From positions 1 to 27,325 of the forward strand of contig UQFC01000031.1 of assembly GCA_900540335.1 (NCBI GenBank): a stretch of DNA of 27,325 nucleotides, in the 5' to 3' direction. The position numbers and the translations under genes are program-made. Of this stretch, positions 8,427-17,508 are shown piece by piece; positions within the stretch are counted from its first letter, which is position 1; the number at the start of each line of letters is the position of its first letter. This stretch comes from an uncultured Clostridium sp. (GTDB lineage Bacteria > Bacillota > Clostridia > Lachnospirales > Lachnospiraceae). The notes below the pieces were generated by a model. It was not told the DNA's origin and did no database searches. It saw nothing but the letters and a program-made list of their open reading frames with translations.

Positions 8427-10715
8427 ATGCAGAAGCATTGGGAGAGATATGGAAAAAAACTGGGAATTTACGGAAAGCTTCTGGTGTCATTTTTGATTAT
8501 TCTGGGGATTCCTATTATCGCATCTACATTTTATTATTCCTATACAATGGATATGGTAAAACGCCAGTCTGAAAGAATGGGACAGAATATCCTTGCAATG
8601 ACGAAAAATGATATGGATGCACAGCTGGAGGCTGCGCGCAACTTTGAAAGCCGCTGGTTTATGGATGATAATGTCCGGGAAATTGCAGATATTGAAGGAA
8701 CGCTTTCCCGGGAAAATTCACAGACATTGCTGCGTATTTATCAGGAGCTGGTAAAGCAGAGCACCACACAGAATATGATACGAAAGGCTTTTCTTTATTT
8801 TGCAGGTTCGGATAAGATTGTCAGCACAGACGGAAATATGGATCTGGAAATGTACTACAATCTTTATCTGAAGAATGAGGACCTGGACTGTGAGGAGTTT
8901 CGGGCTTTATTGAGAGAGCACCACCGGTATCATACACCGATTTTTAATGGTACAGACGGGCGAAAGCTGCCAGTCATGATGCTGAGCCTGAAAAATAGAA
9001 GAGGAGAGGCAGATGCGGCTACAATTGGCTTGATTTTAGATGATGAAAAACTTCAGAAGCGCCTTCTTTCTTCTGAGAACAGTGAAAGTGACGTGGAACT
9101 TGCGGTTCTCCCGGAGTCAGGAAAAATGCTTGTTCCGGAGCAGGCTTCCTTCTATCTGGAGGATCCGGATTATCATAAATTCCACAGCAGCAGCCGGTAC
9201 AGACAAAATAGTCAGGGAGAAAATCTGTGGATTACCTCCTCTGCGTCTGAGCAGACTAACTGGAGTTACCTGATGCTGACATCCTCCGGGGCATTTGCAA
9301 AGGATATCAGCCGTGTTCAGATGATTTTTATTGCCGGTCTGTTTTTGAGTATCTGTACAGGTTTTGGTCTTTCCTGGTATCTGGCCGGAAAAAACTATAA
9401 TCCCTTCCGGAAACTGTCAGATATGCTGAGAGCCCAGGTGCAGGAGGAGGCTGCTGAGGACAGTGATGTAGATGAGCTGCAGTGGCTGAGCAGTCAGGTA
9501 GAAAAAATTCTTCAGAAAAATGTGGATACACAGAAAATGCTGGATAAGAATAAAAAGCATATGCGTGAATTCTATTTGTGGCAGCTGTTATCGGCAGACT
9601 GCGAAGCCGAACAGCTGGAACGTTATGGGATCAGGTTTCCTTATCCGTATTTCCTGACAGCGGTACTTTTGATAAAGCCCGTTTTGCAGAATGAAAAGCA
9701 GGATGAAAGAACGGAAGGACTGAGAAGATTTATTGTTCACAACATTTTTGCAGAGATAGCTGCGGAAACCTATACAGCAGAATGTTTTGAATTTGGAGAG
9801 CGTGTAGTTACGATTTTTAATCTTCCGGATGACAGGCAGGGAATATCAGAGAAGCTGCATGAAATGATGGAACGACTCCACGAAATGATACATGGTCCTT
9901 TTCATTTTGAAATTTGCGGACTGATTGGTGCGGTTCATGAAGGGCAGAGCGGAATCAGGACTTCCTATAAAGAGGCGATGGAGCTGTCTGAGTATCTGGT
10001 GACTCTGGATGAAAATATTATCAGCGTAGAAGACATTTGCGGAATAGAGCCGAAGTATGAATATCTGGAAGATACGGAGGAACGTCTGGTTCATCTGATC
10101 AGTGTAGGTGATCAGGAAAAGGCAGAGATAATGGTTCGGGAGATTTTTGAAAAAAGACTGAAAGGAAAGGTTTCTTTGAACCTGTACCGGAGTCTGGTAT
10201 ATGAAATTATTGGAAGTCTGCTGAAAGGGGCCAGTGCAGCGGGCTATACCAATGCGGCATCAGAGATTGCTCTTCCAAGAGAGTCTGTAATTAAGCGATC
10301 CATGAGGGAAACAGAGGAGCAGTTGATTACGGCGCTTCGGGAAATTTGTGCAAAAATTACGGATATGCGTCAGGCAACCGCAGATAATTTTAATCTGAGC
10401 CGGGAGATCGAGGCATATATTGATGAAAATTTTGCAGATCCGGATTTGAATATTTCGATTACCAGTCAGCATTTTGATCGTTCACCGGCATATCTGTCGG
10501 GAATTTATAAAAAGCAGACCGGGCGAAGTCTGCTGGAATATATCAATATGAAAAGAATTGCCTGTGCAGAGGAGCTGCTGAAGAATGGCGCCAGTGTTGT
10601 AGAGGCGGCGGAACAGTCCGGATTTCGGGACAGCGGAGGCTTCATCCGCACCTTTAAGCGATACAGAGGAATTACGCCAGGACAGTTAAAAACAGTAAAA
10701 AATCAGGGAAAATAA
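8427..10715 (+). CDS. Membrane-anchored AraC-family transcriptional regulator
   Basis: This 762-residue protein joins an extracytoplasmic sensor to a DNA-binding domain. A first membrane segment lies at about residues 18-38 and a second at about 299-320. Between them is a region of about 260 residues resembling Cache-type sensor domains. A cytoplasmic part follows, and the C-terminal AraC HTH pair covers about residues 661-762, with LNISITSQHFDRSPAYLSGIYKKQTG and the second helix-turn-helix near VVEAAEQSGFRDSGGFIRTFKRY. This architecture is common in Firmicutes next to LplABC-type sugar transporters, where it senses an external sugar or the loaded binding protein and activates the transporter genes. 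Its position between the divergent lyase gene and the transporter genes supports that role. A purine-rich GGGGGAAG precedes the ATG. A terminator follows, so it is transcribed apart from the transporter. Confidence 0.88.
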   Translation: MQKHWERYGKKLGIYGKLLVSFLIILGIPIIASTFYYSYTMDMVKRQSERMGQNILAMTKNDMDAQLEAARNFESRWFMDDNVREIADIEGTLSRENSQTLLRIYQELVKQSTTQNMIRKAFLYFAGSDKIVSTDGNMDLEMYYNLYLKNEDLDCEEFRALLREHHRYHTPIFNGTDGRKLPVMMLSLKNRRGEADAATIGLILDDEKLQKRLLSSENSESDVELAVLPESGKMLVPEQASFYLEDPDYHKFHSSSRYRQNSQGENLWITSSASEQTNWSYLMLTSSGAFAKDISRVQMIFIAGLFLSICTGFGLSWYLAGKNYNPFRKLSDMLRAQVQEEAAEDSDVDELQWLSSQVEKILQKNVDTQKMLDKNKKHMREFYLWQLLSADCEAEQLERYGIRFPYPYFLTAVLLIKPVLQNEKQDERTEGLRRFIVHNIFAEIAAETYTAECFEFGERVVTIFNLPDDRQGISEKLHEMMERLHEMIHGPFHFEICGLIGAVHEGQSGIRTSYKEAMELSEYLVTLDENIISVEDICGIEPKYEYLEDTEERLVHLISVGDQEKAEIMVREIFEKRLKGKVSLNLYRSLVYEIIGSLLKGASAAGYTNAASEIALPRESVIKRSMRETEEQLITALREICAKITDMRQATADNFNLSREIEAYIDENFADPDLNISITSQHFDRSPAYLSGIYKKQTGRSLLEYINMKRIACAEELLKNGASVVEAAEQSGFRDSGGFIRTFKRYRGITPGQLKTVKNQGK

Positions 10716-10737
10716 GATTTTGCATATTGATTTTTAA

Positions 10738-10788
10738 AATTGCGAATCGCAAATGCAGTTTTTGCACATGGGATTCGCAGTTTTTTTT
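10738..10788 (+). terminator. Rho-independent terminator after the regulator gene
   Basis: An 11-bp outer stem (10738-10748 with 10772-10782, one G-T pair) encloses a second small stem (GCAAA/TTTGC) and runs into eight T (10781-10788). It separates the regulator gene from the transporter genes. Confidence 0.85.
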
Positions 10789-10840
10789 ATATCTTTTTGG
10801 AAGAAAACAGGGTATTCTGAAGTCATCAAGCAAACGTGAC

Positions 10841-10858
10841 GGCGTCGGGAAGGACGCC
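10841..10858 (+). other. Small hairpin in the leader of the binding-protein gene
   Basis: GGCGTC (10841-10846) and GACGCC (10853-10858) form a perfect 6-bp stem with a 6-nt loop. It lies 10 nt before the AAGGAG site of the solute-binding lipoprotein gene. It may protect or modulate the message. A clear sigma-A promoter was not found here; the best -10 is TATTCT at 10813-10818 with no good -35, as expected if an AraC-type activator is needed. Confidence 0.4.
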
Positions 10859-10880
10859 TGGTCGGAGGAAGGAGAGCAAT

Positions 10881-12545
10881 ATGAAAAAACAGTGGAAACA
10901 GGCAGCCGCAATGATGATGGCAGCTTCCATGGCTGCAGGTCTGGCAGGCTGCGGCGGCGGAAACGAAACAAAAGAAACACAGGCAGAAAAGAGTGAAACT
11001 GCTGCTGCAGCAGGGGAGACAACGGCCCAGGCAGAACAGTCAGAATTCAGCTATCCTATGGAAAAAGGAGAAGCACTTGAGTACTGGCTGGAACCTACTA
11101 CAACAGTAACAGCTAATTTTGCAAATCTGGGAGATACTCCTTTTGCAAAGGGATTGATGGAAAACACGGGAGTCGATGTAGAATTTCTGCAGCCGCCTCA
11201 GGGACAGGGAAAAGAACAGTTCAGCCTGATTATCGCAGACGGTGATCTTCCTGACATTATGGAATACAACTGGATATCTGATTATCCGGGCGGACCGGAA
11301 AAGGCTATCCGTGATGGCGTGATTATTCCGTTGAATGATGTAATTGATCAGTACTGTCCTAATTTAAAACAGTATCTGGCTGAGAATCCTGAGATTGACC
11401 GGGCAGTAAAAACGGATGACGGAAACTATTACTGCTTCCCGTTTGTAAGAGGAGAGGCAGAACTGAGAAATACCATTGGTCTGATGCTTCGGGCTGACTG
11501 GCTGAAGGAGCTTAATTTAGAGGTTCCGGAGACGGTGGATGAGTGGCATACTGTTCTGACAGAATTCAAAGAGAAGAAGGGTGCTTCCGCACCATATACC
11601 TTTGAGTATACCAATAACCAGTATCTGGGAGCAAATCCCTTTGTAGCAGCATTTGATACCAGCTATTCCTTCTATATTGGAAGCGATGACAAGGTTCATT
11701 TCGGAGCAACAGAAGAGGGTTATAAGAAATATCTGGAAACGATGCATCAGTGGTATGAGGAAGGTCTGATTGATGCAGATATTGCAACTATGAAAAACGA
11801 TCAGGTAGCAGCTAAGATTACCAATGGAGCAGCAGGCGCATCTATGGGACAGGCCGGTTCCAGAATGGGAACCTGGCTGGCTGCAGCGCAGAAAACGAAT
11901 CCGGAATATGATCTGGTAGCAGCACCTCAGCCATCTACAGAAAAAGGTAAAAAAGCAGAATTTGGTCATGTTGAGGTGGCTTATTCCGGAAGATCCAGTG
12001 CATGTATTACCACAAGCTGTGAGGATGTAGAGCGGGCTGCCCGCCTTCTGGACTGGGCTTACAGTGACGAAGGACATATGTACTATAACTTTGGTACAGA
12101 GGGCGTCAGCTATACTATGGATGGGGACAAACCGGTTTATACGGATGAAATTTTAAAGAATCCGGAAGGATGGCCGGTATCTCAGGCAATGAGCGCATAT
12201 ATCCGCGGCTGCTACAATGGACCGTTTGTACAGGATTCCCGGTATCTGGAACAGTACTATACCATGGATCAGCAGAAGGAGACCCCGAAGGTATGGGGTG
12301 CCGGAAGCAGTAACGGAGCTGCTCATGTAATGCCTCCGATTACTCCTACCTCAGATGAAAGTAAGGAATTTTCCACGATTATCAACCAGATCAATACGTA
12401 TCGTGATGAAATGACTCTGAAGTTTATATTTGGTGATGCAGACCTGGCTCAGTTTGATGAATATGTCGGCAATATTGAAAAAATGGGACTTGCCCGCGCA
12501 CTGGAGATTCAGAACGCTGCTTATGACAGATATAAAGCAAGATAG
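10881..12545 (+). CDS. ABC transporter sugar-binding lipoprotein (LplA-like)
   Basis: This 554-residue extracellular solute-binding protein captures an oligosaccharide for import. A lipoprotein signal peptide is clear: a basic MKKQWKQ start, an alanine/methionine-rich core, and lipobox LAGC with Cys24 as the lipidated residue. A low-complexity Glu/Thr/Ala linker (about residues 25-52) follows, before the binding fold. Its length and two-permease context match the large LplA/YtcQ-type binding proteins rather than the roughly 420-residue MalE type. The start at 10881 is chosen because AAGGAG (10869-10874) lies 6 nt upstream and the lipoprotein signal begins exactly there. Two permease genes follow. 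Neighbouring lyase and GH88 genes suggest a uronate-containing oligosaccharide as ligand; this is inference. Confidence 0.93.
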   Translation: MKKQWKQAAAMMMAASMAAGLAGCGGGNETKETQAEKSETAAAAGETTAQAEQSEFSYPMEKGEALEYWLEPTTTVTANFANLGDTPFAKGLMENTGVDVEFLQPPQGQGKEQFSLIIADGDLPDIMEYNWISDYPGGPEKAIRDGVIIPLNDVIDQYCPNLKQYLAENPEIDRAVKTDDGNYYCFPFVRGEAELRNTIGLMLRADWLKELNLEVPETVDEWHTVLTEFKEKKGASAPYTFEYTNNQYLGANPFVAAFDTSYSFYIGSDDKVHFGATEEGYKKYLETMHQWYEEGLIDADIATMKNDQVAAKITNGAAGASMGQAGSRMGTWLAAAQKTNPEYDLVAAPQPSTEKGKKAEFGHVEVAYSGRSSACITTSCEDVERAARLLDWAYSDEGHMYYNFGTEGVSYTMDGDKPVYTDEILKNPEGWPVSQAMSAYIRGCYNGPFVQDSRYLEQYYTMDQQKETPKVWGAGSSNGAAHVMPPITPTSDESKEFSTIINQINTYRDEMTLKFIFGDADLAQFDEYVGNIEKMGLARALEIQNAAYDRYKAR

Positions 12546-12563
12546 TTTTTGAGTGTATTTAAG

Positions 12564-12594
12564 AGGCGGGGCTGTGGGAATAGCAGCCCTGCTT
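12564..12594 (+). other. Intercistronic hairpin between binding protein and permease genes
   Basis: An 11-bp stem with two G-T pairs (12564-12574 with 12584-12594) lies 19 nt after the binding-protein stop. No proper T tract follows, so it is more likely an mRNA 3'-end stabiliser or partial attenuator. Such hairpins allow more binding protein than permease to be made. Confidence 0.55.
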
Positions 12595-12620
12595 CATTTA
12601 TCTTACAGGAGAATAAAGGT

Positions 12621-13535
12621 ATGAAGGATTTTAAGAAAAAACTCAGAGCGGACTGGGTAAGAAACCGCTCATTATATGTTCTGGTTCTTCCGGTTGTTAT
12701 ATTTTATATTTTATTCAATTACAAGCCGATCTATGGCGCGATTATCGCATTTCAGGACTATGTGCCCAGGCTGGGAATTTCCGGAAGCGAATGGGTAGGG
12801 CTGGCTAATTTTAAGAGATTCTTTTCTGATATTTATTTTGGAAGACTGATGAAGAACACGCTGCTTTTGAGTGTTTATGATATTTTGTTCGGTTTTCCGG
12901 CACCGATTATTCTGGCTTTGCTTTTAAACGAGATTCACAATAAGTTTTTCAAAAATGTGACTCAGACAATTACCTATCTGCCTCACTTCATTTCCATGAT
13001 CGTTGTGTGCGGCATGCTGACAGATTTCAGCCTTTCTACAGGACTGTTCAATGATATTATTGAATTTTTCGGCGGGGAACGTCATCCTCTTTTGCAGGAT
13101 CCGAAACTGTATAGGACTATTTATATTGCGTCCGGTATCTGGCAGCAGGTAGGATGGGGAACCATTATTTATCTTTCTGCTCTGGCAGGAGTGGACAGCC
13201 AGCTGTATGAGGCAGCGGAGATTGACGGAGCGACAAAATGGAAACAGACTCTGCATGTAACGCTTCCGGGAATTGCTCCTACTATCATTACCATGTTTAT
13301 TCTGAAAATCGGCAAGCTGATGAGTATGGGATATGAGAAGACAATTCTGTTATATAATCCGTCAACATTTGAGACAGCAGATATTATTTCTTCATATGTT
13401 TACCGAATCGGTCTTCTGGAACAGGACTGGAGTTATTCTACGGCAATCGGTCTGTTTAACTCTGTAATCAATTTTGTTCTGCTGATTCTGGCAAACAAGC
13501 TGTCTAAGAAGTTTAGCGAAACAAGTCTTTGGTAA
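12621..13535 (+). CDS. ABC transporter permease, LplB-like
   Basis: This 304-residue integral membrane protein is one of two channel subunits of the sugar importer. It has about six predicted membrane segments, beginning with LYVLVLPVVIFYILFNY near residue 17. The conserved EAA loop reads YEAAEIDGATKWKQTLHVTLPGI, the site that contacts the ATPase. The N-terminal FNYKPIYGAIIAFQDY is typical of LplB-type permeases. The start at 12621 is chosen because AGGAG (12607-12611) lies 9 nt upstream; the longer in-frame opening at 12549 runs through the hairpin and adds unrelated residues. No ATP-binding protein gene is present in this cluster, so a shared MsmK-type ATPase encoded elsewhere is likely. 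Confidence 0.93.
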   Translation: MKDFKKKLRADWVRNRSLYVLVLPVVIFYILFNYKPIYGAIIAFQDYVPRLGISGSEWVGLANFKRFFSDIYFGRLMKNTLLLSVYDILFGFPAPIILALLLNEIHNKFFKNVTQTITYLPHFISMIVVCGMLTDFSLSTGLFNDIIEFFGGERHPLLQDPKLYRTIYIASGIWQQVGWGTIIYLSALAGVDSQLYEAAEIDGATKWKQTLHVTLPGIAPTIITMFILKIGKLMSMGYEKTILLYNPSTFETADIISSYVYRIGLLEQDWSYSTAIGLFNSVINFVLLILANKLSKKFSETSLW

Positions 13536-13560
13536 TGACGGAAAAGAGGGAAGAGATACT

Positions 13561-14463
13561 ATGGCGAAGACAAAAAAAGCAATGAAGGTAAAGCGTTCGA
13601 AAGGGGAACGGATTTTTACAGTTTTTAATTATATCTTTCTGACTTTTGTGATTATTTTATGTATTTATCCGGTATGGTATGTGGCAATGGCCTCTGTATC
13701 GGATTCCAATGAGCTGATGCAGCACAGCGGGCTTTTGATTTTGCCCGAGGGATTTAATCTGAGTGCTTATTCGAAGGTTTTTGATAATCCCATGATTCCG
13801 AGGGGATATTTAAATACACTGTTTCTGCTGTTTGTGGGGGTACCGATTAATATTATTATGACATCCCTGGGAGCTTATTTCCTCTCCAGAAAACGAGTGA
13901 TGTTTCAGAAGCCTATTATGATAGCAATTATGTTTACCATGTTTTTCTCAGGAGGAATGATTCCGTTTTATTTGAACTTAAAGGATCTGCATCTGACAAA
14001 TACTCTGTGGGGCTTGATTATTCCTTTTATGATTAATACCTATAACATGGTAATTATGAAGACCTCCTTTGAGTCTATTCCGGACAGTCTGATTGAAGCA
14101 GCGCAGATTGACGGAGCAAGTCACTGGAAAATTCTGGTGTCTATTGTACTTCCTCTTTCTAAGGCCATTATTGCAGTTATGGTTCTGTATTACGGAGTAA
14201 GTACCTGGAATTCATGGTTCTGGGCATCTGCAATTTTAAGGGAAAGAGAGCTGTACCCGCTGCAGGTAATCCTCAGGGAAATTCTGCTTCAGAATGACGT
14301 ATCAGCCATGAGCTCCGGCGCAGCTGCAACAGATGCAGAATCCATTGCCATGTCTATTAAGTATGCAACCATTATGGTGGCTACGGTTCCGATTCTTTGT
14401 GTATACCCGTTTGTACAGAAATATTTTACAAAGGGAACTATGGTCGGCGCGGTGAAGGAATAA
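13561..14463 (+). CDS. ABC transporter permease, LplC/YtcP-like
   Basis: This 300-residue protein is the second channel subunit of the importer. It has a basic N-terminus and about six membrane segments, starting with IFLTFVIILCIYPVWYV. The EAA loop is IEAAQIDGASHWKILVSIVLPLSK. FFSGGMIPFYLNLKDLHLTNTLWGLIIP is typical of the LplC/YtcP subgroup. It starts 25 nt after the first permease stop, with a purine-rich AGAGGGAAGAG site upstream. It pairs with the preceding permease as a heterodimer. GH88 follows after 60 nt in the same direction. Confidence 0.93.
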   Translation: MAKTKKAMKVKRSKGERIFTVFNYIFLTFVIILCIYPVWYVAMASVSDSNELMQHSGLLILPEGFNLSAYSKVFDNPMIPRGYLNTLFLLFVGVPINIIMTSLGAYFLSRKRVMFQKPIMIAIMFTMFFSGGMIPFYLNLKDLHLTNTLWGLIIPFMINTYNMVIMKTSFESIPDSLIEAAQIDGASHWKILVSIVLPLSKAIIAVMVLYYGVSTWNSWFWASAILRERELYPLQVILREILLQNDVSAMSSGAAATDAESIAMSIKYATIMVATVPILCVYPFVQKYFTKGTMVGAVKE

Positions 14464-14523
14464 TGGAATTGCAGAGACAGCGGATGAGAGAACAGAAAAG
14501 GTGATTGAAAGAAGGAGGGACAG

Positions 14524-15636
14524 ATGAACTGGGAAGAGATTTATGAGAAATTAGAAAAAAAGCTGGAGGCGGAATGCAGGCGGATGGGAAATAAAATCCC
14601 CTATATTGTAAAAAACGGAAGTTATCATAACATGGTGGAGGAAGATCCATTCTGGTGGACCAATGGTTTCTGGGCAGGGATGCTGTGGCAGATGTACCAT
14701 GCAGGGGAAAATTCTGTATTTCGGGAGTGCGCTGAGCAGTCAGAGGAGGTTATGGCCAGGGCGCTGGAAGGATTTACGGGACTGCATCACGATGTGGGAT
14801 TTCAGTTTTTATTGACTTCTGCGGCAAATTACAGGATGACAGGAAATGAGAAAGCCAGAATCCAGGCGCTTCATGCGGCTGCATTGCTGGCGGGAAGATT
14901 TAATCCGGCGGGAGGCTTTATACGGGCCTGGAACAAAAAGAACGGGAATGATATGACGGGATGGATTATCATTGACTGTCTGATGAATCTGCCTCTTCTG
15001 TATTTTGCGGCAGAGGAGCTTTCTGATCCGAGATTCTCTGAGATTGCAAACCGCCATGCAGATATTGCTATGAAGGTGCTTCAGCGGCCGGATGGATCCT
15101 GCAATCATATTGCAATTTTAAATCCGATGACCGGAGAAGTGGAAAAGCTTCCGGCAGGCCAGGGATATGCAGAGGGATCATCCTGGTCCAGAGGGCAGGC
15201 ATGGGCAATCTATGGATTTGCGCTTGCTTTTGCTCATACAGGAAAGACAGAGTACTTAAATGCTGCGAAGCGGACAGCTCATTATTTTATTGCCAATACA
15301 ACTTTAAGCGGGGACTGCTCCCTGAGCGATTTTCGTGCGCCGGAGGAGCCGGTTTGCTGGGATATGAGTGCAGCAGCCTGTGCGGTCTGTGGTCTGCTGG
15401 AAATAGCAGAATGTGTAGCAGAAGGGGAGAAAAAGCTTTATTACCGTCATGCAGAGCGTATGCTGCAGGCCCTGACAGAGCATTGTGATTTTGATCCGGA
15501 ATCTGATGGAATTCTGCAGATGAGTACGGCTGCATATGGAAGGAAAGAAGATATGCATGCATCCATTATCTACGGAGATTATTTTTATACGGAGGCAGTA
15601 CTTCGGCTTTTAAACAAAAGTTTTTTGATCTGGTGA
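14524..15636 (+). CDS. Unsaturated glucuronyl hydrolase, glycoside hydrolase family 88
   Basis: This 370-residue enzyme removes 4,5-unsaturated uronic acid from the non-reducing end of oligosaccharides made by polysaccharide lyases, through hydration of the double bond. The two conserved aspartates of the family are Asp90 in HHDVGF and Asp151 in DCLMNL. Their spacing of 61 residues equals that of Asp88 and Asp149 in the Bacillus sp. GL1 enzyme. SSWSRGQAWAIYG (about residues 220-232) is also typical. No signal peptide is present, so it works in the cytoplasm. AGGAGG lies 6 nt before the ATG. It sits in one run with the transporter genes and the 613-residue protein, which ties the transporter to lyase-derived uronates. 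GH105 is the nearest alternative, but the HHDVGF motif favours GH88. Confidence 0.92.
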   Translation: MNWEEIYEKLEKKLEAECRRMGNKIPYIVKNGSYHNMVEEDPFWWTNGFWAGMLWQMYHAGENSVFRECAEQSEEVMARALEGFTGLHHDVGFQFLLTSAANYRMTGNEKARIQALHAAALLAGRFNPAGGFIRAWNKKNGNDMTGWIIIDCLMNLPLLYFAAEELSDPRFSEIANRHADIAMKVLQRPDGSCNHIAILNPMTGEVEKLPAGQGYAEGSSWSRGQAWAIYGFALAFAHTGKTEYLNAAKRTAHYFIANTTLSGDCSLSDFRAPEEPVCWDMSAAACAVCGLLEIAECVAEGEKKLYYRHAERMLQALTEHCDFDPESDGILQMSTAAYGRKEDMHASIIYGDYFYTEAVLRLLNKSFLIW

Positions 15637-15649
15637 GGAAAAGGAAAAT

Positions 15650-17491
15650 ATGGACGAATATATGGTGACAAACAGAGAATGTATGGATCTGCTAAGACAG
15701 AGAATGTGCAGCCTGTTCTGGAAAATCGCAGAAGAAAGAGAAGCGGTTACTGTGGACGGTGTGCCGGGATACAACGAAAAAGCTCAGTTTGCAGGCGGTA
15801 AGGTAATCAATCTGTGCACCTATGTGGCTCTGAATTTTGCAGGGGATGAGGATGAACGGAATAAGATGCTGGGAGAACTGGGCGGGATTCTGGATATGTG
15901 TGCCGGGATGAAAATGGAAACCTGGGGAATCTTAAATGGATTGACAGGTCTGTACCGGATGAAGGAAGCAGGTGTCTACGGCAGCGTCGTAAGCAGACAG
16001 ACAGATGAAATACTGAAACGAATTATGGACTGGCATACTTTTGTGGATGAGGAGAAGGATTATGCGCTGATTCACAAGCCAACGAATTATTATGGGGTGG
16101 CTTTTGGCATTGCACGATTCCGGGAACTTATGGGATGGGATCCGGTTGGAAAAAGCGAGATTCTTCTGGAACACCTTTTAGAACATATTTCCAGATACTC
16201 CGGGGAATACGGATTTATGGATGAAACACAGGGAGAGGGAAGGTTTGACCGGTACAGCCTTCTGATTCCGGCAGAAATTACAGAACTGGTTTTAAAGACG
16301 GGGTGGAAGGAACCGGAATTGATCCGTAATATGCTGAGAGAGAGTGCGCGGATTATTCTTCAGATGGCGAACCAGAAAGGGTGGGGAATTTCCTATGGAA
16401 GAAGTATCGGCGCATATGGAGAGACTGCAGTTCTTCAGATTCTGGGAACAGCAGTTTCTCTGGGCGGAATTTTGAGTCCGGAGGAGGAACATCTGGCTTA
16501 CAGCTACAGCCTTCGTTGTATTCGCTCTATGATTCTGTTCTGGTATGATGAACAAATGCAGTCAATTAATATGTGGGAAAAGGGCAGAAGAACAGATGGA
16601 TATCGAAATAAAAACAGAATTCTGGGAGAAAATTTAAGCCTGTCTATGCAGGTGATTGATGTGATTGAACAGTGGAAAGGCCGGGGATATGATGTTTGTC
16701 AGGAATTTGAGGAAATGGATTTGGCAGACAGGAAAAGGGATGGTCTTTATTTTACCAGATTTGCAAAAAATGAATATGACAGAGGACTGGTGATTTTCAG
16801 AAGCAATGGTCATGTATGGTCTCTGCCTTTCATCAGCGGAGGTACGCCTTATTACAATAAAGATGCATACCTTCCGGTACCCAGAGAAAATGGTGTTTTG
16901 GAGGCTGTTCCTGATGTGACTCATGGCGCGCTGGTTCCATGCCTGACATTAGAGGATGGAACGGAGATTATGCCTGTTTGCTTCTATCGTTCTATTGAAT
17001 TGGAGGAGGAAAATACGGTTCGCGTTTATTTGGATCATTTGTGCCGGATTGGAGAGAACAGTCCGGTACCCTGGGAGGGAATCCGTGCTGTGACGACGTA
17101 TCGGTTCGGTAAACAGGAAATTGAGAGGGAAGATGTATTTTTGATAGAGGACAGCGCGAAGCGGATAGAGAAAATCAGCCTGTGTTTTGATACGTTTTCG
17201 GAAGAACCGTCTGTAAACGGATGCCGGGTAAGCTTTAAAAAAGGTCCTGTATATGAGGCAGAGGCAGAGGGCTATGACTGCTGTGAGGCCTTCCGCGTGG
17301 AAACCGGTTCTGGAGCCGGTCAGATGGAGCAGGCAGTTGATCTGAGTCTGGCCGGAATGAAGGATTATCAGAAGCCGGAGGATTCATTTGGAACACCTCA
17401 CGGTGCAAATAAAAGTCAGGCAAGGTGGACCGGAGTTATGGATGAAGATGGAAGGCAGGAGATTCGGGTAAGCTGGAAAATCCGATTTTAA
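15650..17491 (+). CDS. Unrecognised 613-residue protein, possible (alpha/alpha)-toroid glycan lyase or hydrolase
   Basis: I cannot assign this protein to a named family. The N-terminal two thirds (about residues 1-390) look helix-rich with repeated helical hairpins. The last third (about 395-613) looks beta-rich, with GLVIFRSNGHVWSLPFISGG and later strands. This two-part layout is that of several polysaccharide lyases and toroid hydrolases. Polar motifs that could line an active site are HKPTNYYG (142-149), RFDRYS (198-203) and YGRSIGAYGE (249-258); they offer His, Asn, Tyr, Arg and Glu. No signal peptide is visible. The gene starts 13 nt after GH88 and ends the run, so it should act on the same imported uronate oligosaccharide. 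The call is inference from fold-like pattern and context. An uncharacterised glycoside hydrolase is an equal alternative. Confidence 0.6.
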   Translation: MDEYMVTNRECMDLLRQRMCSLFWKIAEEREAVTVDGVPGYNEKAQFAGGKVINLCTYVALNFAGDEDERNKMLGELGGILDMCAGMKMETWGILNGLTGLYRMKEAGVYGSVVSRQTDEILKRIMDWHTFVDEEKDYALIHKPTNYYGVAFGIARFRELMGWDPVGKSEILLEHLLEHISRYSGEYGFMDETQGEGRFDRYSLLIPAEITELVLKTGWKEPELIRNMLRESARIILQMANQKGWGISYGRSIGAYGETAVLQILGTAVSLGGILSPEEEHLAYSYSLRCIRSMILFWYDEQMQSINMWEKGRRTDGYRNKNRILGENLSLSMQVIDVIEQWKGRGYDVCQEFEEMDLADRKRDGLYFTRFAKNEYDRGLVIFRSNGHVWSLPFISGGTPYYNKDAYLPVPRENGVLEAVPDVTHGALVPCLTLEDGTEIMPVCFYRSIELEEENTVRVYLDHLCRIGENSPVPWEGIRAVTTYRFGKQEIEREDVFLIEDSAKRIEKISLCFDTFSEEPSVNGCRVSFKKGPVYEAEAEGYDCCEAFRVETGSGAGQMEQAVDLSLAGMKDYQKPEDSFGTPHGANKSQARWTGVMDEDGRQEIRVSWKIRF

Positions 17492-17508
17492 GAGGAACAG
17501 GCGCCGGA

